From: Flavobacteriales bacterium UBA1937
GTDB taxonomy: Bacteria; Bacteroidota; Bacteroidia; Flavobacteriales; Weeksellaceae
Length of the DNA: 19,685 nucleotides
Direction of reading: 5' to 3'
Assembly: GCA_002337005.1 (NCBI GenBank)
Contig: DDFD01000095.1
Span: forward strand, 1 to 19,685
Both the position numbers and the translations under genes were made by a program. Below the pieces are notes generated by a model, which was given only the letters and a program-made list of their open reading frames with translations, was not told the DNA's origin and made no database searches. Shown here in pieces: positions 1-6,331 of this stretch (position 1 is the stretch's first letter; every line of letters starts with the position of its first letter).

Positions 1-63
1 CCAATGCCTAAGGATATGCAAGAAGCGGTAGAAAAATGGAGAAATTATCTTCAAAATTCATAA
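1..63 (+). CDS. 3' end of an unidentified gene (partial)
   Basis: The first 63 bases are an open frame that enters from the left edge and ends in TAA. It gives 20 residues, beginning PMPKDMQEAV and ending NYLQNS, with a charged, helix-like composition. This is too short for me to recognise a family. The stop codon overlaps a TAAATTTG string at 61-68. The next gene starts 56 bp later with its own promoter-like box, so the two need not be cotranscribed. Confidence 0.6.
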   Translation, partial: PMPKDMQEAVEKWRNYLQNS

Positions 64-91
64 ATTTGTCTCGTTCAGATACTTTTTTACT

Positions 92-99
92 TAAATTTG
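92..99 (+). promoter_or_regulatory. Putative -7 promoter box for the PorP/SprF gene
   Basis: TAAATTTG matches the Bacteroidota -7 consensus TAnnTTTG exactly and lies 20 bp before the ATG. That implies a transcript start near 106 and a leader of about 14 nt. The only upstream TTG (66-68) is 23 bp away, longer than the preferred 19-21, so the -33 element is uncertain. Confidence 0.5.
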
Positions 100-119
100 A
101 CGTTTAGAAATTCACTGTT

Positions 120-1073
120 ATGAGAAAAAAAATATTATCACTAATTATTGCTGCGTTTTCAGGTATTGCCTTTGCGCAAGAAACTATTCCTATGTATCAG
201 CAGTATTTATTAGATAGTGAATTTTTATTCAACCCAGCTTTTTTTGGGAATAATGATGATTTTGTTTTTAGAGCTACTTATCAAAAACAATTTTCTAAGT
301 TTGATGAGTCTCCTAATATACAATCTATAGGGATGCATGCCAATGTTTTTGATAGAGTAGGAGCTGGTGCTTATTTTTTTAGAGACCAAAACGGGCCAAT
401 TTCTGCAAACGGAATTGCAGTAGGTGCTTCTTATTTTGTTCCGCTAAGTGATGATGACGATAGAAAAGACCAATTTTCATTTGGTACAGCCATTAATTTT
501 TATAACGAAAGTTTTGATGTTTCCAAAGTTAACGCTACAGACCCAAATGATCCACTTTTATACGAGAATAACAATAGTATTTTTATAGCATATGCTAATA
601 TTGGTCTGCAAGCAACTTATAAAGGAGCTTTTGCCGGGGTTTCTATAGCAGATATTCCTTTAAGTAACAGTACACCAGTGGTTAACGGAATAGAACCATC
701 ACCAACCAGATATTATTTTAATGGAGGTTATGACATTAGTTTATCAGAAGGATTTGCTATTCAGCCCTCATTTATGCTTAATCTTAATACCAATTCTTCT
801 AGACTTTTTGATGTTAATTTATTGGCAAAATTATACAACGAAACCAATTATTTTGCAGCTGGAGTAAGTTACAGAATGGCAAATAGCAATTATGGTAAAG
901 AACAGTTGAGCATTTCTCCCGTTCTTAAATTTAAAACCAATTGGTTAAGCGTAGGTGCTACATATAACTTAGGATTGTCTGATATTCAGCAGTATGCAGG
1001 AAACTCTTTTATGATAAGTTTAGGTTTTGATATTCCTAATTTTATCAATTCTAGAGGTTTTAGATATCGTTAA
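120..1073 (+). CDS. PorP/SprF family type IX secretion system outer membrane protein
   Basis: This 317-residue protein has a Sec signal peptide (about residues 1-20, ending AFAQ), followed directly by the YQQYLLDSEFLFNPAF block that marks the PorP/SprF family, where an asparagine-proline pair follows the mature N-terminus. The rest alternates polar and hydrophobic residues with many Gly and aromatic positions, as expected for an outer membrane beta-barrel, and ends in an aromatic-basic tail (RGFRYR). Family members help the type IX secretion system export or anchor large surface proteins or gliding adhesins. The length is normal for the family. Usually a large secreted partner lies just upstream; only 20 residues of the upstream gene are in view, so the partner cannot be named. 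The family call is firm; the individual role is inferred. Confidence 0.88.
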   Translation: MRKKILSLIIAAFSGIAFAQETIPMYQQYLLDSEFLFNPAFFGNNDDFVFRATYQKQFSKFDESPNIQSIGMHANVFDRVGAGAYFFRDQNGPISANGIAVGASYFVPLSDDDDRKDQFSFGTAINFYNESFDVSKVNATDPNDPLLYENNNSIFIAYANIGLQATYKGAFAGVSIADIPLSNSTPVVNGIEPSPTRYYFNGGYDISLSEGFAIQPSFMLNLNTNSSRLFDVNLLAKLYNETNYFAAGVSYRMANSNYGKEQLSISPVLKFKTNWLSVGATYNLGLSDIQQYAGNSFMISLGFDIPNFINSRGFRYR

Positions 1074-1080
1074 TTAATGT

Positions 1081-1149
1081 TAGAATTACGATTTTAGAAT
1101 TACGATTTTTTATAGTAAATCGTAAATCACACATTGTAAATCATCAAAC
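1081..1149 (+). repeat. Heptad-phased intergenic repeat tract between porP-like gene and hemW
   Basis: Two perfect tandem copies of the 14-mer TAGAATTACGATTT (1081-1094, 1095-1108) are followed by GTAAATC at 1115-1121, 1122-1128 and 1136-1142. The last two are exactly 14 bp apart, so the 7-bp phase holds through the diverged unit between them. The two halves are roughly complementary: TTACGATTT (1100-1108) can pair with AAATCGTAA (1117-1125) to make a 9-bp hairpin. The tract fills nearly the whole gap and ends two bases before the hemW ATG, so it also supplies the hemW leader if the genes are cotranscribed. Confidence 0.75.
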
Positions 1150-1151
1150 AA

Positions 1152-2276
1152 ATGCTCTATCTCCACATTCCTTTTTGCAAACAAAAATGCAGTTATTGCA
1201 ATTTTCATTTTTCTACTTCTCTTAAATTGAAAGAAGAAATGATTTCGGCAATAAAGAAAGAAATTTTTCTGAGAAAAGATGAATTAGAAAACAAAACACT
1301 TTCTTCGCTTTATTTCGGTGGAGGAACTCCTTCTATTCTTTCCGTTAATGAAATTAAATCTTTAATTGATGAAGTTTTAAAATATTTCGATTTTGAAAAA
1401 AATATAGAAATCACACTCGAAGCCAATCCTGATGATTTGGATAAAAATTTTCTGAAAGATTTAGCCAAAACTGAAATCAACCGACTTTCCATAGGTACAC
1501 AATCTTTTTTTGAAGAAGATTTACAATTGATGAACAGAGCTCACAAAGCTTCTGAAGCTGAAAGTTCTATCAAAAGAGCGCAAGATTTTGGCTTTGAAAA
1601 TTTAAGTATCGATTTAATTTATGGTTCGCCTACATCTAATTTTGAAATTTGGAAACAAAATCTCCAAAAAACCATAGAATTGCAAGTTCCGCATGTTTCT
1701 TCTTATGCTTTAACCATCGAACCAAAAACTGCACTCAACGCTTGGATTAAGAAAAATAAAATTGAAAAACCTGAAGAATCTACACAGAATAAAGAGTTTC
1801 ATTATCTATCAGATTTCTTGAAAGACCACGATTTTATACATTATGAAATTTCAAATTTTGCTAAAAAAGATTTTGAATCCAAACATAATTCTGCTTACTG
1901 GAAATATAAGGAATATTTAGGAATTGGTCCTTCTGCTCATTCTTACAATGGCAGAAACCAGCGCAGTTGGAATGTAGCCAATAATACCATTTACATCAAA
2001 AATTTAGCAGAAAATAAACTCCCAAAAGAAACCGAAATTCTTACCGAGAAAGATCAATACAATGAAATGTTGATGATTGGTTTACGCACCATTTGGGGAG
2101 TAGATTTAGATAAACTGAATAAAAGTTTTTCTGATGAAATTCTAGAAATTTTCAAAAAATCTATCCAACCAAAATTAGAAAAAGGAGTTTTAACCATCGA
2201 AGGAAACCACTTAAAAATCCCTGAAAAGCATTGGTTTTTAGCTGATGGAATTGCTTCGGATTTGTTTTTCGTATAG
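1152..2276 (+). CDS. hemW: Radical SAM heme chaperone HemW (coproporphyrinogen III oxidase-like)
   Basis: The N-terminus MLYLHIPFC starts the radical SAM CxxxCxxC motif, with Cys9, Cys13 and Cys16 binding the 4Fe-4S cluster. It continues with YFGGGTPS (about 55-62), EANPDD and the RLSIGTQSF block, all typical of the HemN/HemW superfamily. At 374 residues it has the HemW length (about 375-400), clearly shorter than true HemN oxidase (about 450), and the start leaves no room for HemN's N-terminal extension. HemW proteins bind heme and deliver it to membrane cytochromes rather than oxidising coproporphyrinogen. ATG start with no Shine-Dalgarno sequence. I see no TAnnTTTG box directly upstream, so transcription may come from the porP side. 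Confidence 0.9.
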   Translation: MLYLHIPFCKQKCSYCNFHFSTSLKLKEEMISAIKKEIFLRKDELENKTLSSLYFGGGTPSILSVNEIKSLIDEVLKYFDFEKNIEITLEANPDDLDKNFLKDLAKTEINRLSIGTQSFFEEDLQLMNRAHKASEAESSIKRAQDFGFENLSIDLIYGSPTSNFEIWKQNLQKTIELQVPHVSSYALTIEPKTALNAWIKKNKIEKPEESTQNKEFHYLSDFLKDHDFIHYEISNFAKKDFESKHNSAYWKYKEYLGIGPSAHSYNGRNQRSWNVANNTIYIKNLAENKLPKETEILTEKDQYNEMLMIGLRTIWGVDLDKLNKSFSDEILEIFKKSIQPKLEKGVLTIEGNHLKIPEKHWFLADGIASDLFFV

Positions 2277-2327
2277 AAAAGATAGAAAATAAAAGGTGGA
2301 AGTTATAAAATACATCTTTAAAATAAA

Positions 2328-2355
2328 CTTCCTGCTTCCTGCTTCTGACTTCCAG
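2328..2355 (+). repeat. Four tandem 7-bp repeats upstream of murI
   Basis: Four consecutive heptamers: CTTCCTG (2328-2334), CTTCCTG (2335-2341), CTTCTGA (2342-2348) and CTTCCAG (2349-2355). GGAAGTT at 2298-2304 can pair with AACTTCC at 2326-2332, so the left edge can also form a 7-bp stem after hemW. The tract is much richer in C and G than its surroundings and ends 11 bp before the murI promoter box, covering the place where a -33 element would be. Confidence 0.7.
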
Positions 2356-2365
2356 CAAAAATTAG

Positions 2366-2373
2366 TATTTTTG
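2366..2373 (+). promoter_or_regulatory. Putative -7 promoter box for murI
   Basis: TATTTTTG fits TAnnTTTG and lies 16 bp before the TTG start codon, implying a leader of only about 10 nt. No clear TTG sits 19-21 bp upstream; the heptamer repeats occupy that position. Confidence 0.5.
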
Positions 2374-2389
2374 TAAAAATTTCAAGCCT

Positions 2390-3211
2390 TTGAAACCAAA
2401 ATTTACTCATCTTTCTGCCTCTCAACCTATTGGGATTTTTGATTCTGGGGTTGGCGGACTTACCGTTGCCAAGGAGATTAAAAGATTAATGCCTCACGAA
2501 GATTTCATCTATTTCGGAGATACTAAGAATCTTCCTTATGGTGAAAAATCGAGAGAGGCCATTATTGGTTATTCCCAGAATATCACCAAATTTTTGTTGG
2601 AAAACAATTGCAAAGCCATCGTAATTGCTTGTAATACTGCAACAGCAAATGCTTTGCAAGAAGTGAAGGAATTGGTTGCTGGTAAAGTTCCTGTGATAGA
2701 TGTAATAAATCCTGTGGCAGAAAAAGTGGCATTTGAAATTCACCAAAATGTAGGCGTAATTGCTACCAAAGCTACCGTAAATTCTGGACTTTATAGGAAA
2801 TCTATTAGAAAACTGAATAAATTTATTAATGTTTCAGAATTGGCAACTCCATTGTTGGTTCCTGCCATCGAAGAAGGTTTTATTAATCATCCAATTACGC
2901 ACGCTATTATTTATAATTATTTGAGTGATAGAAAGTTGAAAGATATTGAAACCTTAATTTTAGGATGTACACATTACCCTTTGGTTATCGATGAAATCAA
3001 AAAATATTACGGAAGCAGAGTTCGTGTAATAGATTCTCCGAAGATAGTAGCAAGCTTTCTAAGAGATGTTTTGAGCAAAAATAATCTTCTCAATTCTCAA
3101 AATTCTGAAGGAAGTACCCAGTTTTATCTTTCTGATATTACTAAAAATTTCGAAAAAATTTCGAAAAAATTCTTCGGAAAAACGATTAGTTTAGAGCTGA
3201 AAGTTTTATAA
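2390..3211 (+). CDS. murI: Glutamate racemase
   Basis: Glutamate racemase interconverts L- and D-glutamate in the cytoplasm and supplies D-Glu for peptidoglycan. The two catalytic cysteines are visible: Cys81 in ACNTATANAL and Cys193 in GCTHYPLV. The substrate-binding segments IFDSGVGGLT (16-25) and GDTKNLPYG (43-51) are also present. Length, 273 residues, is normal. The start is TTG: an in-frame stop lies at 2363-2365, no ATG intervenes, and the short extension before PIGIFDSG is usual in Flavobacteriia. A small membrane-protein gene follows 10 bp after the stop. Confidence 0.95.
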   Translation: MKPKFTHLSASQPIGIFDSGVGGLTVAKEIKRLMPHEDFIYFGDTKNLPYGEKSREAIIGYSQNITKFLLENNCKAIVIACNTATANALQEVKELVAGKVPVIDVINPVAEKVAFEIHQNVGVIATKATVNSGLYRKSIRKLNKFINVSELATPLLVPAIEEGFINHPITHAIIYNYLSDRKLKDIETLILGCTHYPLVIDEIKKYYGSRVRVIDSPKIVASFLRDVLSKNNLLNSQNSEGSTQFYLSDITKNFEKISKKFFGKTISLELKVL

Positions 3212-3221
3212 GAATTTGAAA

Positions 3222-3527
3222 ATGAAATTTAAGGTATTATTATTTTTTATATTAGAGTCAATCCTATATTACTATTGGTTTGATTATATAAAACCAAGTT
3301 ATGGTTCTGGAATGGTTTTATTTATGATTTTACTTTTATTATGTGTTTTTAATTTATTTTTAGCATCAATTTTTCATTTTCTTAAAAATGAAAATTGGAA
3401 AATATTTTTTATTGCTAATTCTTTTGTAGGTTCTTTATTAGCAATAATTATTTTTATGGAGGTTTCTGAAAAAGATCAAAAAAAAATTGATGAAAAATAT
3501 ATTAATTATTCGAAGAAAAAATATTAA
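3222..3527 (+). CDS. Small hypothetical membrane protein
   Basis: I do not recognise this 101-residue protein. It has about three hydrophobic stretches (roughly residues 3-20, 31-52 and 62-79), then a lysine-rich hydrophilic tail ending SKKKY. I chose the ATG at 3222; an in-frame TTG two codons earlier (3216) is possible but adds only two residues. It begins 10 bp after murI and shares its direction, so it is probably cotranscribed. It is very rich in Phe, Ile and Leu. The end contains a direct repeat ATATTAATTATT (3499-3510 and 3521-3532), the second copy running past the stop. It converges with rsmD across a 10-bp gap. Confidence 0.6.
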   Translation: MKFKVLLFFILESILYYYWFDYIKPSYGSGMVLFMILLLLCVFNLFLASIFHFLKNENWKIFFIANSFVGSLLAIIIFMEVSEKDQKKIDEKYINYSKKKY

Positions 3528-3537
3528 TTATTTTCAT

Positions 3538-4113
3538 TTATGCCTCAGAACTCGTATCACGAATCTCAGAACTGAAAAAACTAAAACTCACATTTCCGTA
3601 TTTTCTAGTTTCGGTAAGATTAGGGTGTTCTAGTTTCATTTTAGATTGATGCTCCAAAACGAAAGTTCCGTTTTCTTTCAAAAATTCATTATTTAAAATT
3701 AAGGAAATCAGTTCGTTGTACTTTTTTTCTTCCAATTCAAACGGAGGGTCTGCAAAAACAATATCGTACAATTTTTTGGTTCTGTTTTTCTTCAACCATT
3801 CAAAAACATCTCCTCTTTGTACGTTAATTTGAAGTGCCATTTCTAATTCTGATGCAGTAGAGTTGATAAAAGCTGCATGTTTTTGGTTCATTTCTACAGC
3901 GGTAATGTCTTGACAATCACGCGATGCCAATTCTAGTGAAATAGAGCCAATTCCCGCAAAAAGGTCTAAAACCGAACAAAATTCCACATCATAACGATTG
4001 GCTAAAATGCTGAAGAGAGCTTCTTTAGCAAAATCTGTGGTAGGTCTTACATCAAAATTTTTAGGAGCCGAAATTCTTTTTGCTTTCCATTTGCCACTTA
4101 TAATTCTATACAT
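3538..4113 (-). CDS. rsmD: 16S rRNA (guanine(966)-N(2))-methyltransferase RsmD
   Basis: RsmD methylates G966 of 16S rRNA in the small subunit, using S-adenosylmethionine. The 191-residue protein starts MYRIISGKWKAKRI, the usual RsmD opening, followed by RPTTDFAKEALFSIL. The SAM-binding motif DLFAGIGS is at residues 50-57, an acidic Glu74 follows the next strand, and the catalytic DPPF motif is at 122-125. Length is normal. It lies 58 bp downstream of the DUF3822 gene on the same strand, a pairing I know from other Flavobacteriia, so the two are likely an operon. The leader immediately before its ATG contains a weak heptad repeat. Confidence 0.93.
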   Translation of the reverse strand: MYRIISGKWKAKRISAPKNFDVRPTTDFAKEALFSILANRYDVEFCSVLDLFAGIGSISLELASRDCQDITAVEMNQKHAAFINSTASELEMALQINVQRGDVFEWLKKNRTKKLYDIVFADPPFELEEKKYNELISLILNNEFLKENGTFVLEHQSKMKLEHPNLTETRKYGNVSFSFFSSEIRDTSSEA

Positions 4114-4141
4114 AATTGATTGTTGAAGATTGATAATTAAT
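4114..4141 (-). repeat. Weak heptad repeat before rsmD
   Basis: Read on the plus strand, the four heptamers next to the rsmD start codon are AATTGAT (4114), TGTTGAA (4121), GATTGAT (4128) and AATTAAT (4135). Units 1, 3 and 4 share xATTxAT in phase. The match is looser than in the other tracts, and the composition is AT-rich, so chance is possible. Confidence 0.35.
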
Positions 4142-4171
4142 TGAAAAATTTGCTAAATCTGCAAGATATAT

Positions 4172-4888
4172 TTAAGAAAGAACAAAATTCTTTTTCGAAG
4201 CATTATCAAAATGAATTTTTAAATTTCTCACAAATTTTCTTAATTCCGAAATAAAGGTTTCATTTTCAGTGGTTTCTCCGTAAATATAAAAATAGGTTTC
4301 TGTAGTACTAAAATTAATTTTACTTAAAGAAAACATGATAAAATATAAGAAATCAACTTCTGAATCTGCATCTAGATTGTTATAAAGCACTACTTTTCTG
4401 TTCTCAAAAGCGAAAAATTCGACCTGATGATGATAGAGATTAATGTGGATTTCCTTACTATTTCTTACTTGAATTGAATTTAAAAATCGTTCTCCCGAAA
4501 AATTAAATTTGGTGGTGAGTTTTTTTGATTTAATTTTTTGATAAAATTCTTTCGGAAAAGTATAATAAAACTGTATTCCAAATTTCTTGTTCACTGAGAG
4601 CATCAATTCTTCGTTTTCTTCGTTTACAGGTGCATTGTAAGAAATCAGTTGGTAGCCCAGTTCATGTTCTGCAAAAGTATCTGGCGTCAACGAAAAATGG
4701 TTAAGCGCCGAAAAGACCAAAATTTCTTGGTAATCATTTTTTTGTAGAATTTCATCTAATTTTTCTTCTACCAAGTTGGGCGAGGTTTCTTCAGTTACAA
4801 AAAAAGATGCTTCTTGCAATACACTTTTTCCTTTAGAAATGTGCCATTGCAAACCATCTTTGGTGAAAAGTAGAGAAAGCTTTTGCAT
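4172..4888 (-). CDS. DUF3822 family protein
   Basis: A 238-residue cytoplasmic-looking protein with no signal peptide and no clear membrane segment. I assign it to DUF3822 from overall character and its position immediately upstream of rsmD; members are largely restricted to Bacteroidota and their function is unknown. Visible features are an N-terminal LLFTKDGLQWHISKGKSVL stretch, a central IHINLYHHQVEFFAFENRKV segment that suggests alternating strands, and a C-terminal IYGETTENETFISELR segment. No catalytic motif stands out. Start is ATG. It is probably the first gene of a two-gene unit with rsmD and is divergent from the DUF6370 gene. Confidence 0.75.
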   Translation of the reverse strand: MQKLSLLFTKDGLQWHISKGKSVLQEASFFVTEETSPNLVEEKLDEILQKNDYQEILVFSALNHFSLTPDTFAEHELGYQLISYNAPVNEENEELMLSVNKKFGIQFYYTFPKEFYQKIKSKKLTTKFNFSGERFLNSIQVRNSKEIHINLYHHQVEFFAFENRKVVLYNNLDADSEVDFLYFIMFSLSKINFSTTETYFYIYGETTENETFISELRKFVRNLKIHFDNASKKNFVLS

Positions 4889-4902
4889 AAGTTTTTCAAT
4901 AA

Positions 4903-4934
4903 TTGCAAAGATATTGATTTTTAAACTATTTTTG
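4903..4934 (+). promoter_or_regulatory. Putative promoter for the DUF6370 gene
   Basis: TTG (4903-4905), 21 bp spacer, TATTTTTG (4927-4934): a full Bacteroidota-type promoter, with the -7 box 17 bp before the ATG at 4952. It overlaps the minus-strand box for DUF3822, so the two divergent promoters would compete for polymerase. Confidence 0.6.
4906..4913 (-). promoter_or_regulatory. Putative -7 promoter box for DUF3822-rsmD
   Basis: CAAAGATA on the plus strand reads TATCTTTG on the minus strand, matching TAnnTTTG, 17 bp before the ATG. No good -33 TTG is seen at the preferred distance. The box overlaps the spacer of the divergent promoter. Confidence 0.4.
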
Positions 4935-4951
4935 AAGGAAGTTTTTTATCT

Positions 4952-5269
4952 ATGAAATATCTGTTTTTATTTATTGCGGTTTTAGGGTTTCAATTGGGTT
5001 TTTCTCAAGAGAAAAAGAAACAAATTGTAGAGGTAGCTTGTGGACAATGTCAGTTCAAAATGAAAGACAAAAAAGGTTGTGATTTAGCGGTAAGAATTGA
5101 TGGGAAAAGTTATTTTGTAGAAGGAACTAAAATAGATGACCACGGAGATGCACACGCCAATGATGGTTTTTGTAACACTGTAAGAAAAGCTGAAGTGATA
5201 GGAGAGGTGAAAGATGGTAAATTTGTGGTAAGTTATTTTAAACTATTGCCAGAAACTACAAAAAAGTAA
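4952..5269 (+). CDS. Secreted DUF6370 family cysteine-rich protein
   Basis: A 105-residue protein with a signal peptide (about residues 1-18, ending GFSQ), so it is exported to the periplasm or beyond. The mature part has a CGQC pair (Cys30, Cys33), a KGCDLAV segment (Cys43) and an acidic, His-containing loop DDHGDAHANDGFC (His64, His68, Cys74). The family has no assigned function that I know. Four cysteines and two histidines in a small exported domain suggest a metal site or disulfides; that is inference. Its 3' end overlaps the convergent Smr gene by 14 bp. It has its own promoter, overlapping that of DUF3822. Confidence 0.8.
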   Translation: MKYLFLFIAVLGFQLGFSQEKKKQIVEVACGQCQFKMKDKKGCDLAVRIDGKSYFVEGTKIDDHGDAHANDGFCNTVRKAEVIGEVKDGKFVVSYFKLLPETTKK

Positions 5270-5750
5270 CCTCTACATTCCCAGAACTGTGGTAGAAAAA
5301 ATCGTGGTCTTCATATTCTATCCCTGCGAAACCTTGCAATACTTCGTGAACCATATTTTGTAAAACACCATCGCCAATTCCGTGAATAATATTGAGTTTT
5401 TTCAAATGGTTATTTCTGCAATATTCTAGTTTTTCCATCAATTTCTCACGCTGAATCATCAGTCTTTCCCAAGATTCATACTCTTGAGGATTTTTGACTA
5501 AATTTTCAAAATGCAAATCAATGGATTGTGGTTTGTTTTGATTTTTTTTAGAAATTTTAGCCAAAGTTTCTTTTTTAGAAATCACAGCAATTTCGTCATA
5601 AATATTATGATTTTGAGGAACGATTTTAGATTTTTCTATTTCATAATGAAAACCGTGTTCATCTTCTATTTGTACAGTATTCCCTTTAAAAGCAGAAATT
5701 TTTCCTTTCAAATCTTCATCTATCACCGAAACTAAATCGCCTATTTTCAA
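5256..5750 (-). CDS. Smr-domain (MutS2 C-terminal-like) protein
   Basis: This 164-residue protein has an N-terminal small beta-barrel-like region (MKIGDLVSVIDEDLKGKISA, about 1-46), a lysine-rich linker, and a C-terminal Smr domain (about 77-164) with the IDLHFENL motif and the glycine loop IHGIGDGVL. Smr domains bind or nick branched DNA, and some relatives act on RNA or stalled ribosomes; the substrate here is unknown. The start is TTG (5748-5750): residues MKIGDLV match the usual beginning and no in-frame ATG precedes it nearby. It follows the phosphoesterase gene by 44 bp on the same strand. The 3' end overlaps the DUF6370 gene tail to tail by 14 bp. Confidence 0.87.
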   Translation of the reverse strand: MKIGDLVSVIDEDLKGKISAFKGNTVQIEDEHGFHYEIEKSKIVPQNHNIYDEIAVISKKETLAKISKKNQNKPQSIDLHFENLVKNPQEYESWERLMIQREKLMEKLEYCRNNHLKKLNIIHGIGDGVLQNMVHEVLQGFAGIEYEDHDFFYHSSGNVEVTFL

Positions 5751-5776
5751 AATCTTTGATTGTTTTATTTTTAAAA

Positions 5777-5811
5777 ACTAATTTCTAAATCCTTTTACCT
5801 AATTCCTAACT
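5777..5811 (-). repeat. Five-unit heptad tract spanning the 3' end of the phosphoesterase gene
   Basis: Plus-strand heptamers in phase: ACTAATT (5777), TCTAAAT (5784), CCTTTTA (5791), CCTAATT (5798) and CCTAACT (5805). C at position 2 and T at position 3 are constant in all five; four of five share A at positions 4 and 5. The phosphoesterase stop codon (5795-5797) is inside unit 3, and its last residues (LGIR) are encoded by units 4 and 5, so the tract reaches into coding sequence. Confidence 0.65.
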
Positions 5812-6289
5812 CTATCGCTTCTAGATTCTCAATTTTTTCGCCATTGATTTCAAAGCGAAGCATGGTTCTCATCTTGTGCCAACCGTGTTTTCCTGCAGCA
5901 CCAGGGTTAAGGTGCAGGATTTCTAACTCTTTGTCATACATTACTTTCAAAATATGAGAATGCCCCGAAATAAAAAGTTGCGGTTTTTCTTCTTTTAGTT
6001 TTTGTTTCACTCTAGGAGCGTATTTATGAGGATAACCACCAATATGAATCATCAGAACTTTTACTTTTTCACATTCAAAAGTATTGATTTCAGGGAATTC
6101 TGCTCTTATTTTAGCTTCATCAATATTCCCGAAAACACCACGCAATTTCCCTTCTTTTCTGAGTTCGTCAATCACTTCCAGATTTCCAAAGTCTCCTGCA
6201 TGCCAAATTTCATCAGCATTTTTGGCGTATTCTAAAATTCTGTCATCTATGTAAGAATGCGTGTCTGAAAGTAGAAGGATTCTTTTCAA
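5795..6289 (-). CDS. YfcE/MJ0936-type metallophosphoesterase
   Basis: A calcineurin-like phosphoesterase of the small YfcE type, which hydrolyses phosphodiesters in vitro; the natural substrate is unknown. The metal-binding motifs are in order: SDTH (Asp9, His11), GDFGN (Asp33, Asn36), VFGNID (Asn55), MIHIGG and the SGHSH motif. I place the start at a TTG (6287-6289), giving 164 residues, the normal YfcE length, with KRILLLSDTH at the N-terminus. The frame stays open to an ATG at 6412, but the extra 41 residues would be non-homologous sequence lying across the truA start and promoter region, so I reject that start. It probably forms a unit with the Smr gene. Confidence 0.88.
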   Translation of the reverse strand: MKRILLLSDTHSYIDDRILEYAKNADEIWHAGDFGNLEVIDELRKEGKLRGVFGNIDEAKIRAEFPEINTFECEKVKVLMIHIGGYPHKYAPRVKQKLKEEKPQLFISGHSHILKVMYDKELEILHLNPGAAGKHGWHKMRTMLRFEINGEKIENLEAIELGIR

Positions 6290-6296
6290 AAAAATG

Positions 6297-6304
6297 TATT
6301 TTTG
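6297..6304 (+). promoter_or_regulatory. Putative -7 box for truA
   Basis: TATTTTTG fits TAnnTTTG, 27 bp before the truA TTG start. It lies 8 bp inside the gap from the phosphoesterase start and faces an identical octamer on the other strand at 6318-6325. No clear -33 TTG. Confidence 0.45.
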
Positions 6305-6317
6305 CAGTTGAATTCTA

Positions 6318-6325
6318 CAAAAATA
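6318..6325 (-). promoter_or_regulatory. Putative -7 box for the phosphoesterase-Smr unit
   Basis: CAAAAATA on the plus strand is TATTTTTG on the minus strand, 28 bp before the TTG start of the phosphoesterase. It mirrors the truA box, giving face-to-face promoters in a 42-bp gap. Confidence 0.4.
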
Positions 6326-6331
6326 TAAAAA

